The notes beneath the pieces were generated by a model. That model saw only the letters and a program-made list of their open reading frames with translations. It did no database searches and was not told the origin of the DNA. From contig OY723262.1 in the NCBI GenBank assembly GCA_963210315.1, positions 1,674,001 through 1,738,000 of the forward strand: DNA of 64,000 nucleotides. Direction: 5' to 3'. The position numbers were made by a program, and so were the translations under genes. Source of the stretch: Rhynchopus euleeides (taxonomy: Eukaryota; Euglenozoa; Diplonemea; Diplonemida; Diplonemidae). Below are positions 22,050-33,487 of this stretch, one piece after another. Numbering within the stretch: position 1 is the first letter of the stretch; the number at the start of each line of letters is the position of its first letter.

Positions 22050-23640
22050 CCCTAATGAGACAGCAAGAGTGGGTATGCATCGTGCAGTGGTCGCGCTAAA
22101 TCCATTCGCTGCATTTTCGGATATTTTTGTGGCTCTCAACAGAGAGGGTCCTTCCATGAATGCGAAAGGTTATCCTGCCGGGCAGACCAGATGAGAGGGG
22201 CTCTTGAAGAAAAAGATTGGACCCAGTGGGTGGCAGCCAGTGTCCCGGTGGTGGGTGGAGGTGTCCCCGTCATGCTTCTACCGCTCGCAGTCCGTCGCAA
22301 AGTCTTCAAGGAAGTGTGAAGAAACATAATGTGGCCATCTTCCGAATGGCCTTTCATATGGTGTGCCGCACTGCGATCGGGCGGTTTATTTTCAGTTCGC
22401 TCCCGACTTGCAAAATTTCGGTGATTTTCCCGAGAGTTAGCGCGATCACGACCAAGGCTACTACATTAGTGTTGCAAATTTCGCTATTTCGACGCTGTTT
22501 TACATTTCTACACCACGAACCCACCCGCCCCCAACCCACCCTGCCTGAAACGGCTGTTGTCGTATTGGCGCTTTGCGTTTATCGCATGTGTTCCTGCAGT
22601 CACACATGCATGTGCGTCCCTCCATGCCCGGGCCACCTCCTCTCTCGTATGCTTATAGCGTGAATGCCCCGTCGACAACACCCGCACCCCTCCTAGAGGC
22701 GTTTGCTCTCATCCTCTGCTACCCCGCTTCTTCCCTCTTCTGCACCTTTCGCGCGCCCTTCATAAAGAAAAGGGCACGAGCGGCGTGGGATTCAGCACGC
22801 CAACGGAAAAAAAGTGCATCTGCCATTCTTGTATTTTTTTCTCTCTCTCGACACCCGCGCCTACTTTTTTTTTGTCTTCGCGATGTTGTGTGTGAGTGTG
22901 GTCTGGTTTGGTCTGGTTTGTTATTTTCTTCTTCCTGCGTGTCAGTCAGCTGGGGCCAATCTCTGGTCTGCGCCAGACATACAAGGATCTGTCGATCGGC
23001 TGATGGCACACCGCCTTCCAGCATTGTGCCGCACATCAGAATTGGCGTCTCACGTCAGCTTTTTGTGACTGACACTACTACAATTATCTCCAACGAACCG
23101 AAGCCATTGACGTGGTTCCAACCCTGGCTGTGTCGATGTCTTCTTCTCGACAACCTCGCCCAACAGCAGGGATGCAATCACCGCCTATGCGCAAGCAAAC
23201 CCTCCCCCCTCCTCTTCTTTGTTAACACAGCAGGGCTTTCCTGGCAAGTGTCAAAAAGACAGTGGGGTGAGGTGGGGCAAGCAGCGCTTTTGGGCAACAA
23301 ATGACCAACCACCACAAAAAAGGCTTTGCGGTGAGTGAAGCGTATTTTTTTTGTTCTGCCCGGCTTCAGCACACAAAACCCAACGGCCCTATTTTTTATG
23401 CGGGGCGTGGCTGGTCTTGGCATGCTCCATGCGAGCACTTTGCACTGTATTGTCGCAGCCTGGTTTGTGATATCGACTGTCTCTGTGCAGAGCAGACGTG
23501 TCGGGCACACGCAGCAGAGAGAAGTCAGGTTGGCATGGGCAACCTGAGTGACCTCTGTGGTACGGCGGGCAATATCGTAGCAGGTGCTTGGTGATTTCTT
23601 TTTTCTTTTCGACTGCAAAATATATTCTTCACGCGTGTGT
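22050..23640. other. No recognisable gene; one dispersed-repeat core
   Basis: Only short frames without domains. Around 23250 lies GTCAAAAAGACAGTGGGG with a following AGCAGCGC and GGGCAACAAATG, related to 58575-58620. Acceptor-like T-rich tracts suggest intronic sequence. Confidence 0.4.
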
Positions 23641-23650
23641 GTAACACAGA

Positions 23651-23815
23651 GATCGAGCCCGCTCAGTGCCCTCCAGACAAGAAGAACCGGCGCATGTGCC
23701 TGAGATCCTGCAAGAAGGGTGGGCAGTCCCGTCCTTCCTGTCTGGGCGCATCTGTTCTACTCTCAGATGCCACATCTACCCTGCCCGACATGGTGCCGGG
23801 CAGGGTCCACCAGAA
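23651..23815 (+). CDS. Possible cysteine-rich exon, unknown
   Basis: After the acceptor-like GTGTAACACAG an open frame reads IEPAQCPPDKKNRRMCLRSC followed by KKGGQSRPSCLG, ending before a GGTCC sequence. The cysteine spacing is suggestive of a small secreted-type module. There is no matching partner exon or domain, so this is a weak call. Confidence 0.25.
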
Positions 23816-24485
23816 ATTCTGCCCACCCCCCCCACCCAATGGGCCGAAACATGTCCTGTTTTCGCCTTTTGTGCCTCAAACCCTCACTCAGCGCATTTCC
23901 TGAAAATGACAATTTGCTTTCATGTTCTCTTTCGTATGTGCCGGTGCCCGCCCTATCCCCAGGCATACAGTGGTCGAATCGCCTTTCGGCGGTTGGCGAT
24001 TCACCCGCAACTGTATGCCTGGAGGGGTGTGTGGGGGGGCGGGGGTGCGGCCAAACGATCGCCCAAACACACTATTCGCCCCCCCCCCCCCCCCTCATTT
24101 TCTCGTTTTCTCCTCTAACAGTTGTATTTTTGTTGTAACAGACCCCCCTGTACCCCCCCCCCTCTCTCCCGCCCCGCACGCCCCCGCCCCCCCCTCTCCT
24201 GCACGCGGCGGTGGCCTTGCAGGAACGTGTGGTAGGTGTCGTAGTGTGGGCCAGCAGTGTCAGGGCGCACTACATAACTGTTTTCCGAATCATTTTGCCC
24301 TGGGTGGGTCCCCGTCTCTCCCCCACCCCCCACCCGCCCACTTGTGCAAATCGACCTTGCGCAGTGCGCCAAGTGCGCCATTGGAGGCGCCTTGTTATGG
24401 TCGATCACATTGCCCCTCTTGGCTGATGATGTTTCCCTCTGGGCACGGCTTCACTAAGCTCCTACTAAGGGGTAGGGCGATAAAT

Positions 24486-24591
24486 CACTTAAATTTTAAG
24501 CCCTGAATTTTCAGTCCCCGAAAAATTAAGGGCTTAATTTAAGGGCTTAATTTCTTACTAAGGGCTTACTAAGGGCTTAGTCATCCCTTAG
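24486..24591. repeat. Left inverted terminal repeat of the DIRS-like element
   Basis: Pairs with 28548-28668. The shared core TTAAGGGCTTAATTTAAGGG continues into a CTTACTAAGGGCTTACTAAG block. The outer part is only approximately conserved. Confidence 0.75.
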
Positions 24592-24797
24592 ACAACACTT
24601 CAGCATTTCTCAGAAGAAGAATACTCTCCTGCGAAGGTAAACAACGTGCGGGGACCGGAGAGCTGAAGAGCCGGGACAGCACGAAAGAGCCTGATGAAGG
24701 GCGTTGTAGTGGTGTCTCGTCTCCGTCCCTTCCAACCTCACCTCAGTGAGTGGAGTCTTCTTGATGATTGAGCGCCTGTGCACTAAACAAAGGTAGT

Positions 24798-24864
24798 ACT
24801 GGTGGCCCCCCAAGTCGCACTCTGCGAGTGCTCTAACAAGTTAGCTAGGAGGGGGCCACCAGAT
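24798..24864. terminator. Long-stem hairpin at the 3' side of the DIRS-like element
   Basis: CTGGTGGCCCCC and its exact complement GGGGGCCACCAG (12-base arms) are separated by about 43 bases. The hairpin lies downstream of the RNase H frame on the minus strand, inside the element. It may be a transcript-end or replication structure. The function is inferred only from position. Confidence 0.35.
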
Positions 24865-24894
24865 ACTAGAGAAAAAAGGAGCAGCTGCCCGAGC

Positions 24895-25460
24895 TCAGCC
24901 GGGGTGCTCGAAAAACCGTTCCAGCTGATGGGGGAGGGGAGGGAATAGGAATCTGTCTGTTGTCACTGTTGTTGAATTCTGCGTGCGGGGAGCGGAGAGC
25001 TGAAGAGCCGGGACAGACCCTTCGCTCGAGGCGGCGAAGCCGCTCTCCCGCTCCACGACGTGAGCGCTTTCACGCCCGCACCGCGTGGCACCCACACACC
25101 CCGCCCGCGACCAGCTGTCCGCGGGCATGTCCGCCGTCGGGATCCAATGGACCCCCAGCACGGCGTCGCGTCCCCCAAGCATCCCAAAGATGCGCTGCAA
25201 GATAACGTTCGCAAAGCGCACGCGGCTGTGCCCCTTGCGCAGCACACACTCGACGGCCTGGTTGTCCACCGCCAGCAGCGGGGTGCGGCTGCCGAGGTCC
25301 AGAGCCAGCCGGATCGCCTTCTCCGCCGCCAGGAGCTCCAGCACAAACATGTCGCCGGACTGCCCCTCGCGCGCCCACACCCCGTGGGCCACCTGCGAGT
25401 CCGCACCCCCAGGCACGGACACCACAGCTCCCCAGCCTGTTGTTGACGCGTCGCTCCACA
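24895..25460 (-). CDS. RNase H domain of the DIRS-like element (shifted frame)
   Basis: On the minus strand this frame gives AVWSDASTTGWGAVV (first catalytic Asp context), then FVLELLAAEKAIRLAL (Glu), then LLAVDNQAVECVL (Asp) and a late VHWIPTADMPADSWSR. That is the usual order of the RNase H-like domain that follows reverse transcriptase in DIRS and Ngaro elements. It is in a different frame from the reverse transcriptase; the change falls near 25450, just before AVWSDAS. Either a single-base indel has split a once continuous protein or a frameshift joins them. The C-terminal ~90 residues have no recognised domain. Confidence 0.7.
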
Positions 25461-26723
25461 CCGCATGTCGGCCAGCCTCGGGTGCTCGCGCCGTAGGCTG
25501 AGCCAGTCGTTCACCCGCATTGCGTCGACGCACGCCGCGAGCTCGTCCCGCGTCGCGGGGGACAGCACGAACGGGTCCTCCCACGTCAGAGACCCCTCGT
25601 GCAGGCGCTGCGCGGCCCCCTGCAGCGTTGACAGGGTCTCACGGAGTACGCACAGGCGGGTCTGCCTGACGTGCGCCACCCGGAAGGCTATGCCGAACAG
25701 CTTCCAGCAGGACCGCACCGAAGGGGAAGCGTCCCGTAGGATGGACACCGCCGCAACGACGGCCTTTTCTCCCCAACTGCAGCCGAAGCGGTAGCGTCCC
25801 GTGGCGACATCGAATTCGACTCCCAGGTAGGTGACGCGCGGCAGGGGCCCCTCCGATCTCTTCCGGGCGTTGATCTCTCCGCCCGCCAGCACAATCCGGT
25901 CCCGGACGTATGCCGCCCTTGCCGCGACCTCCACCGCCGAGGTGCCCCACACCAGGATGTCGTCCAGATATACCGCCGCCGCCGTCACCTCCACAAGACC
26001 CCCGAGGAACAGCTGCGCCGTGGACTGCGCTATCCAGGGCGCGTAGGAGTAGCCCATCGGGAGGCGTGTCCACGCATACCATCGCTGGGCGACCCGCACG
26101 GAGAAAAAGGAGGATACCCCCTCGGACAAAGGGAACTGGTGAAAAAATCCCCGGATGTCGATGACCTGCGCCATGCAAGCGTCTGTGTCGCGGAGGGCCC
26201 TCGCAATCTCATGCACCGTGGGGAGCCGAAACTTCGGGGGTTTCGGGAGGCGGCGGTTCACCGGGCGGCCGTCAAGGATGAGGCGGCGCACACAGGGGTC
26301 CGCCTTCGCAATGTCAAACATGCGCACCACGCCCCGCTTGGGATCTCCGCGTCCGAGCAGGCGGAGGACCCTCGCCGAAATACACTGCACCACAAAGCTC
26401 GGCTTCAGGTCTGATGTGGGCCCAGGGAGAGGGACTGCCGATGTCAGGTGCCTCGCAATCAACCCCCCCTCCGTACACCAGTCCAGGAAATCCGGTGACA
26501 CCCCCAGCTCATCCGCGTAGGTGCGCAGCTTGTCGTACTCCAGGCACCCGGACGGAAAATCATCGAGCCTCTCCGAGGAGCGGGATGGCGGTCGCCTGCC
26601 CAGTATTTCAAACTCGTCCAAGTCGTAGTCGGGATCCTCCAGACCGATCACACCCGGCTCATCCGCGTAGCCCACCCCGCTCATCAGAAAATCCCAGCAG
26701 GGCCCCTCGCCGGCGTCGCTCAT
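25450..26723 (-). CDS. Reverse transcriptase of the DIRS-like element
   Basis: Start ATG at 26723-26721 (MSDAGEGPCWDFLMSG), overlapping the stop of the recombinase ORF in an ATGA. Reverse transcriptase motifs in order: LILDGRPVNRRLPKPPKFRL, the first Asp in VIDIRGFFHQFPL (about 26140-26170), RLPMGYSYAPWIAQ, and the catalytic YLDDILVWG (about 25950-25975), then GEINARKRS and TYLGVEFD. The same frame stays open to 24963, but after about 25450 it no longer encodes sensible protein because the RNase H is in another frame. The N-terminal ~100 residues are acidic and unrecognised. The product would copy element RNA into DNA. Confidence 0.8.
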
Positions 26724-28512
26724 TGTAGCGCGCGGAGGAGCTCCGCTTCCGTCTTCCTTTGGTGGTCGTTCGTGGTGGTGAGGTATCTCGCCGTCGTGTC
26801 CTCCGCGTCCTTGCCGTGTCGGAGGAGACGCTTCAGCAGCGGTCGAGGTACTCCGTCCTTCTGCACCTCTTGGATCGCGCCTCTCCTTGAGGAGTGGAGC
26901 CAGGAGCCTTCCGGCAGGGCCGCGAGGATCGCCTTCTTCAACCCCGCATATTTTGTGGAGTTCCCCCCGAAGATCAGTTCCGTGCTGGAGGGGGCCACTG
27001 TGCGCATATACTCCACCACGATCGCCGTGATGGGGCCCGCGGGGAGGAAGATCTCTGGCCTCCACTCGAGGGCTTGCTTCTCCTTCGCGTACACCGCCGC
27101 CGACGTCGCACGCGAATCCCCATCGATCTCCCGCCAGTCCGCCCGCGTCACAAACCGCAGGTCCGGCACCCGACATCTCGTCACCCAGCACAGCGCGAGT
27201 AGCACCCGCGCCCGCCCCTGGAGTGCCCCCAGCGCCTCGTGCACTTGCGCCGTCGCCACAGGGGGGGCCTGTCTGGGCCGGATGAGGGTGCTGAGGCGCC
27301 GGAGCGCCTTCTTGGCGTTTTGGAGGCGGCGCGTGCGGGTCCCACGTTCGCCCCGCTCTATCGCGATCGCCGCCAGCCGCTCGAGGTATGTCTTCGCAGT
27401 CCTGCATGATATGCTGCCAGGCGCGTCCAGACGTAGCGCAGCACCGCCTCGTCGCTCGGCGTGCCCGCACTCAGTCCGCCCCGAAACTCCTCGAATGAGG
27501 CCCACAGCCGGTCTTTCTCCCCTGCTGTGTGTGCGGCCAGTGCTAGCCGCGGAATGTCCTCCCACCCCGTCGCATTTCGCAGAGCTCCCGCTAGGCTGCG
27601 TCCGTCGCGGAACGAGAACAGCTTGTCCTCCAGCCTGGCGCGCTTGGCCCGCGTCCACCTCACAGGCTCCCGTGGGTCCCGGTTCGCGTCTTGAGGACCC
27701 CGTGGGGGCGTCACATCCCTGATGTCTGGGGGTGGGAGTGGAGTCGGGGCCCTGCCACGGCGCCCCTCGGCCTGCGTGGCACGCTGGAACAGAGGGCTTC
27801 TGAGGCGCCCTGCGATGCCTCCCCTCTGGGGAATCCTCTGTGGAGAGGGGACTGTTGTCGACCCGACCTCCTTCACCTGTGTGCCCGGGGAGGAGATCGT
27901 CGGCGGGCTGTTTCTCGTTGCGGGACAGGGGATGACCATCGACCCTTCGTCCTCGCTCTGCCTCGGACAGGGGACCGCAGTCGACCCTACGTCCGGCTGC
28001 GCTTTGTGAGAGGGGACTTCTGTCAACCCTACGTCTCTGCCATACCTCGGGCAGGGGATCGGTCTCCACCCTACGCCCGGATGCGTCCCATACCTTGGAC
28101 AGGGGATTGTAATCGACCCTTCGTCCGGTTGTGCTCGGGGACAGGGGACTGTCGTCGACCCTACGTCCGTACCATACCTCGGGCAGGGGATTGTTCTCGA
28201 CCCTACGCCTGGTTGCGCCGCCGGTCCAGGGGCCCGGCCCCCCCTGGACGGCGTGGCGCCAGGGGCCCCCCTCAGCGTCTGTGCTGGGGCTGTCCGGCCC
28301 CGCGAAAAAGAGGCTCCTTCCTCCATGGCCTGTTTCCGCCCGGGCGGTCGCGGGAGGTGCTGGGCCTCCGCTTGAGCGGGCGGGAGCGCCCGCTGGGCCG
28401 CCCTTCCCGCGAGTCGGTGTGCGCAACCCGGGCGGCTGCGGTCATCGCCCCCTTCCGCGAGGCGGGCACGTTCGCCGCCGGGCCGCGATGCTCCCGGAAC
28501 ACCCGGGCCCAC
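26720..28512 (-). CDS. Tyrosine recombinase ORF with N-terminal tandem repeats (one frame change)
   Basis: The C-terminal half (27470-26720) encodes a tyrosine recombinase: an Arg in LLALCWVTRCRVPDLRFVT, the H-x-x-R box in SWLHSSRRGAIQ, and RLLRHGKDAEDTTARYL, with the second His and the Tyr nucleophile. The N-terminal part reads sensibly in another frame from 28512. There it has about seven copies of a ~14-residue unit (DVGSTTVPCPRYGT; about 27860-28215), then KRARLEDKLFSFRDGRSLAG and an SAM-like helical stretch ending EAVLRYVWTRLA, which should continue into the YR frame at AKTYLERLAAIAIERG. The frame change is near 27410. The last codons CAATGA supply the ATG of the next ORF. The recombinase would integrate a circular DNA copy. 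Confidence 0.75.
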
Positions 28513-28547
28513 TCCTGTGAAGCCGTCGCTCCTGTGAGAATTCGAGT

Positions 28548-28668
28548 AAAATACTAAGCCCTTACTAAGGGCTTAGTATTCCCTGAGTAAGCCCTTAGTA
28601 AGAAATTAAGCCCTTAAATTAAGCCCTTAATTTTTAGGGGGTCGAAAGTTAAGGGCTTAGTCTAAGTG
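28548..28668. repeat. Right inverted terminal repeat of the DIRS-like element
   Basis: Mirror of 24486-24591, with an additional internal ACTAAGCCCTTACTAAGGGC palindrome at 28552-28577. Confidence 0.75.
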
Positions 28669-28669
28669 G

Positions 28670-31123
28670 GGGTGGGGGTGAAATCTGGCTCAGGGGCCGA
28701 GTTCCTAGTCAGAGCTTAGAGAAGCCGTGTCTGGGTGTTTCGAAAGCGGCCAGGCCGTTGAATGTGCCATGCCGCTGCGTTCTGCGTATGCATCACAGTG
28801 AACCAAGGGGTGGGAGTGTGGTTCACAGGAGGAGGCAAGCACTTCTCTACAGGCCACACCGAGCTGTGGCTGTTGACGTACGGTGATGCGGGGCATGGAC
28901 ATCCTCAGGCTCAATCTTGGTTGTCAAGCTTTTGAATTTCAAAAACAAGAACATCGCCAGAAAAAATGTCGTGCTGCATCAATATTGCTAAAGCAGCGTC
29001 TTGGGTTCTTTTTTTTTTGCGCCCGTGTGGCTTTGTGATATGGGAGAAAAAACTGCACACCACTGGCACGAGTATTTTGAGTGTGCAACGTTAACTTGCA
29101 AATTGTCTTGTTTCGATATCTTTTCAGGGCCCTTTCACCGCCCATGCCTGGTCATCAACAAAGAAACGACAAGGAATCTGTGTCGGGCGTCTCAAGCAGA
29201 AGCTGGCCTGACCCTGATTGTGGTGAAATATTCTGATGTGTGTGGTGCGAATGCAATAATATGCCCACATCTGTAGCTCCATCTTTCTTCACTTATGATA
29301 AAATAAAGAGCTTCTGTTGTGAGGATTGGCAGCAGACCGCCGTGCCCCACCCACCACACCCACCGGGTGTCACAGACATGGATTGCGGGTGTCGGCACGA
29401 CATTAACACCCTTCCCACCGAAAACCCCCGAACACGAAGGAAGAAGGGGGAAAATTAGGTGGAACTTACGACCTCCTGAGGAGACTTGTGGCTGCTGCAA
29501 AGAGAATTCCAAATGAAGTGCCCAATTTGGAGCAGAGGAGGGAGGGGGGTGGGGGGTGGGGTGTACGTCTCGAAAGAATAACGCGAAAAGCCTGAAGAAC
29601 GAGTTAAAACTGAGTGTCTTTCAGAGGGGGGGAGGGTCTTGCGGATCATTCGGATTTAGGTGAAGAAAATCTTCTGCAGGGTGGGTGCCGTGCCATGCCG
29701 TGTTCGGTTGTCTCTCGGTGCTTACGTCACTACGACACGACCTGCGGTTTAGCGAGGCCATGTTGCGACCGGTTGCGATGCTACTATTGCTTTGTTCATG
29801 GTGACGATTAAGCTTCTTAAGCTTAAGCGTTCAATCCGGCCGGATACGCATCACATCCTGCAGTGATGCTCGCGGTGGTTGAAAGGCTGAAGGGCGGTGG
29901 GCCATGGGGCGACGGTGCACGAAGCAAGCAGAGAGGGCAGTGCTTAGTGGCGAGGGCGTCAGCATCCCCGCTGTGGCGAGGCTTCCAGCCTGTTGCAGTG
30001 ATATGCCTGTCCCAACGTGGGGTTGCGAGATTCCTCGTATTGTATGAAGCCTGAAAAAGCCCGTCTGTCGTGCACCCGATCCTCCCGTCCAGTCTGCCCT
30101 GAAGCCCACATCGTAGCTTCACTTGCCCTCTCCCCCAAATCTGTCCCTGACTCCGGTCAGTGTCTTTGTACATTTGTTACCTTCTTGATTTGAAAAATAA
30201 ACCACATGACAAAACAAATGCACGCTATGGCGTGTGGTATACGTTGCCCGCGCTTCCAGCAAAAAAAAATAGCAACGAAACGAAAAATTACGTCTTCTGG
30301 CCATACTGTGTACGACAAAGCTACCCATCCTTTGGCCGTCAGCTTTTTCACCGTCAAACGGAAACCCCCGGGTGCGGTAGTGGTGGTAATACGAGAAGAT
30401 ATATCCCCCCCCACCCCCCACCCCCGCCCCGCTCCCCTCCAGAGAAGGTGCTGGGAGACTCGCCTTTTCATTCGCTCTCGACAATCAAACCCCCCCCGCC
30501 CTCCCTCTCAAATTCAGTTCCCGCGAAAATAGTGCGCATACCACCTGTCACAACGAAATGGGTGGGGCGGGTGGGTGGGTGAACGAAAGGCCCTGTTGGG
30601 AGGAGTGATCTCTCAAAAGAGCTTTCTCGTCGTTGGCACATGGATGACGCAGGGATGGCCCCCTGCGAAGCCATGCAGACAGATTGCGGATGGGAGAAGC
30701 GCTTCCAGCAGGCTCTCGTTATTCAACGCGGCTGATGCTGCCTTGACACCGTGACTCTTTGTCCTCTTCACGAGAGGTGACACCTTCTTCAGATGGTTTC
30801 TGAGTGAGGCTTGGAACACCCTCAATGCCGAGCACCGTTGTATGCTGCAACTGCTGGCATCCTTCCCGTCGTGACAACCCAATACGCCCCGTCACGTACT
30901 GTCTTCCCGCCTATGAATTCAGATGATGTGGCGATGGTGCATATTATGTGTGAAAGCCCATCAAAAAAGTTGCAACGTGGCACTGTTCATGGCTTTTAAG
31001 AGCTTTCTCATAACATTCCAATTCAATTCAGAGTTTTGCGGTTGGAAGAGAATGGACGGGGGATGGCGGTGTGTGGGTGTGTGTGTGTGTGTGCATGGGA
31101 GTTTTGTTGGACTGAAAAATTAG
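28670..31123. other. No recognisable gene
   Basis: Short ORFs only, none with domain support. Contains C/G runs and a palindrome at 29813-29827 (AAGCTTCTTAAGCTTAAGC type). Intron-like T-rich tracts occur, but I could not assemble exons. Confidence 0.45.
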
Positions 31124-31125
31124 TA

Positions 31126-31489
31126 CCTGGGACCCCCCGTGTTTAAGTCCCCCCCCTGGAGGCGATTTTCGGCCGGGGGGGACTTAAACACGGGGGGGGC
31201 GGACCTAAACACAGGGGGGGCTTAAACACGGGGGTGGCACAGTGGAGACCAAGAAGACCTCTTCCTCTGCTGTCGTAGGGGGGTAATTCCGGTCCGGATG
31301 GACTTTTGGCACCCCACTTTCGACTCTGACAGCACCTGGAGGGCCTAGGGGCCACCTGATGACCCTCCAGACCAGCCCACCCCCGTGTTTAGGTCCCCCT
31401 GTGTTTAAGTCCCCCCCCCTGCCAGACCCCCAGGGGGGGACTTAAACACGGGGGTAAGGGGGGGGGACTTATACACGGGGGGTCCCAGG
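31126..31489. mobile_element. TA-flanked MITE (CCTGGGACCCCCCGTGT family), copy 2
   Basis: The ends match copy 1, with TA at 31124-31125 and 31490-31491. It is nearly identical to the copy at 35707-36071, which implies recent spread. Confidence 0.9.
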
Positions 31490-31819
31490 TATCAAAACAA
31501 AGAGAGAGGGGGTGAGGGGGTGGGGTCGTCCATGCCAGGCCTGGGCGGGGAACGAGCCCTTTTTCCAGGTTTTTTGGGTCGGGGAACCAGGTTTTTTCTA
31601 AGAATTTTTACAAGGGAATTTTTGCTCGCCCCCCCACAGTTTCCAGGCGCGTGCCCGTCAGGCGGGACTTTTTCTCTGATTTCTCTCCGCGTCATCATTG
31701 ACAGCTCTCGAGTGATGCCCAGAGATGCTTGCGGCAGAGAGTGCCCCTCATGCGCGTTACAGCTGAAAATGAATGAGGATCATCTGGCACTCGTTCTCAT
31801 CGGGGGTTGTGCTCCGCAG

Positions 31820-32049
31820 GGACTCAATACACCTTGGCACTCTCGCAGGGCTGGACATGCCAGCAGCTGGAGGACAGTTACAAAGCTGCCCCCGACGCCA
31901 CCCACCTGCTGGCCCCTTCAGGTCTGAAAGCCCAAAAGCTCCCGGGGATTTTGCAGTGGTGCGCACCATATTCAGCGCAGGGTGATCTCTCCGATTTTCC
32001 AAAACTGCTGGTTTACGGGTTTGGGGAACGGTCGTCGGCAGACCGTTGA
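31820..32049 (+). CDS. Possible terminal exon, unknown protein
   Basis: After the acceptor GCTCCGCAG an open frame reads TQYTLALSQGWTCQQLEDSY, then KAAPDATHLLAPSGLKAQKL and LPGILQWCAPYSAQ, and stops at TGA 32047-32049. The composition is protein-like and the upstream sequence is T/G-rich like an intron end. No family is recognised and no upstream exon is assigned. Confidence 0.35.
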
Positions 32050-32159
32050 AATGCCCGTGTTAGTAGCAGAGGGACACTTCAGCTATTTTCAGCAGAAAAA
32101 AAATGAAGCTTTAATTACCCTGCGCCTTTGTCAGAAAACGAGGTGCCGACCCACACCCA

Positions 32160-32680
32160 GCCCAGCCCACGTCGAACCTCCAATCGCGCATGTACTAGAC
32201 TTCATTCTGTACCAAACGGGCAGCATTTCGAGTTCAAACGGGCATGTACTGGACTTCATTCTGTTCCACAACTTCGCAATTCCGAGCGCAAACCTGCATG
32301 TCCTCGCCCTTTGCCTCGAGCAAACGGGCAGCATTCAGAGTCCAAACGGGCATGTACTAGACTTCATCCGGCACAACATGGAGTCGAAACGGGCATGTAC
32401 TAACCCCGTGCCTTCCGCAAACGGGCATGTACTAGACTTCATTCTGCCACAAACGGACAGCATTCAGAGTTCAAACGAGCATGTACTAGACCTCATCCTG
32501 CATCACAACAGCCGCGAACGGGCAGCATCTGGGTTTCAAACCGGCATGTACTGGACTTCGTACTGCATCACGACGGCAAACGAACAGCATTCAGTGCCCA
32601 AACGGGCATGTACTAGACTTCATACTGCAAACAACTGCGTCAACCTCGAGTCCAAACGGGCAACGGACAGCACCTAACCG
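32160..32680 (+). repeat. Interspersed array of an AAACGGGCATGTACTAGACT motif
   Basis: About ten copies of AAACGGGCATGTACTAGACT (variants ACTGG, GCATGTACTAAC) alternate with AAACGGGCAGCATTC(A/G)GAG segments at irregular 45-75 bp spacing. It is not a strict tandem repeat. One further GGCATGTACTAGG copy lies at about 33163, at the far side of the neighbouring repeat block, suggesting that both belong to one element. Confidence 0.75.
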
Positions 32681-32683
32681 GGG

Positions 32684-33180
32684 GGGTCATGAAAAAGCGC
32701 TGGAACAGTCACAAATCACGCAACAAATCGTTCACACCTGGACAAAGGGCCAGAAATACCCTCCGGGAGCCACATTTTTTCGGTGTGAACGATTGTGACA
32801 AGGCTCTGAAAAAGTCAGACACATTTCCGGTCTGCTACGCTATTCTGTGCAACACGACAGGCACCCAGTCGGGGGTGGTCATGAAAATGTCGCGGAACAG
32901 TCACCAAACGCCAAAATAATCGTTCACACCTGACGAAATAGCCAGAAATACCCCCCGGGCGGCATTTTTTTGGGGTGTGAACGATTTTTGACATGTCCCA
33001 GAGCCCAAAAAAACATGTTTTGGGGGTCTAACTGGCCTGTGAACGATTTCTGGTGATGTGCGAACGATTTTTTGTCACTTTTTGGCCTTCTCTCCAGCAA
33101 AACCCTAAGGAAACTGACCCCAAAATGACAAAAAATCGTTCGCAGTGAAAAAAATGGCATGTACTAGGGGTGTTACAGTC
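32684..33180. repeat. Duplicated block with AATCGTTCACACC hairpins
   Basis: A ~130-bp unit at 32684-32815 recurs diverged at 32876-33000. In each, AATCGTTCACACC faces GGTGTGAACGATT across ~60 bp, making a 13-base stem. Further half-copies (GTGAACGATT, GCGAACGATT, AATCGTTCGC) follow to 33150. Confidence 0.75.
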
Positions 33181-33487
33181 GCTGCCAGTTGCAGATCGTC
33201 ATTTTGGGACCACTTTTGGGGTTGGTGGGTCAAAATAACACAATACGAAATTCGCAGAATTTTTGTTTCAGCAGCCCGTGCTAAGGGTCCCTCCTCTAGT
33301 GTTAGCAAGGCACACTCACGTTTCAGGTAGCGTGTCGCGTGTCACGCATGTCGCGAACGCGGCAAGTGTACCTCCCAGGTGGGGAAGCCCGACCTCCTGT
33401 CCGATGTCAGTCAGGCTTCGAAGAAGCGCTTCATGGATGCGGCGCTGACCCGGGGAAGTGGGATAGATGGACGGGCACACGCTACAT

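Larger units (their letters stand above)
24462..28668 (-). mobile_element. DIRS-like tyrosine-recombinase retrotransposon
   Basis: About 4.2 kb bounded by imperfect inverted repeats (24486-24591 against 28548-28668) rich in TTAAGGGCTTAATTT and ACTAAGGGCTTACTAAGG blocks. On the minus strand it encodes first a repeat-bearing N-terminal region and a tyrosine recombinase, then reverse transcriptase and RNase H. This domain set and the inverted ends fit the DIRS/PAT/Ngaro order of retrotransposons, which lack an integrase. The ORF bodies are far more GC-rich than the AT-rich ends. Two reading-frame shifts suggest that it is slightly degenerate or uses recoding. A 34-bp segment (24646-24679 against 24981-25014) is repeated directly downstream of the RNase H. 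Confidence 0.8.

Noticed and set aside
26772..28557. Plus-strand ORFs of 288-316 aa across the DIRS-like element
   Set aside because: Antisense of the recombinase ORF; repeats encode Arg/Pro-rich nonsense.
32160..32680. CRISPR-like array
   Set aside because: Repeats are variable and the spacing irregular; there are no cas genes and the context is eukaryotic.
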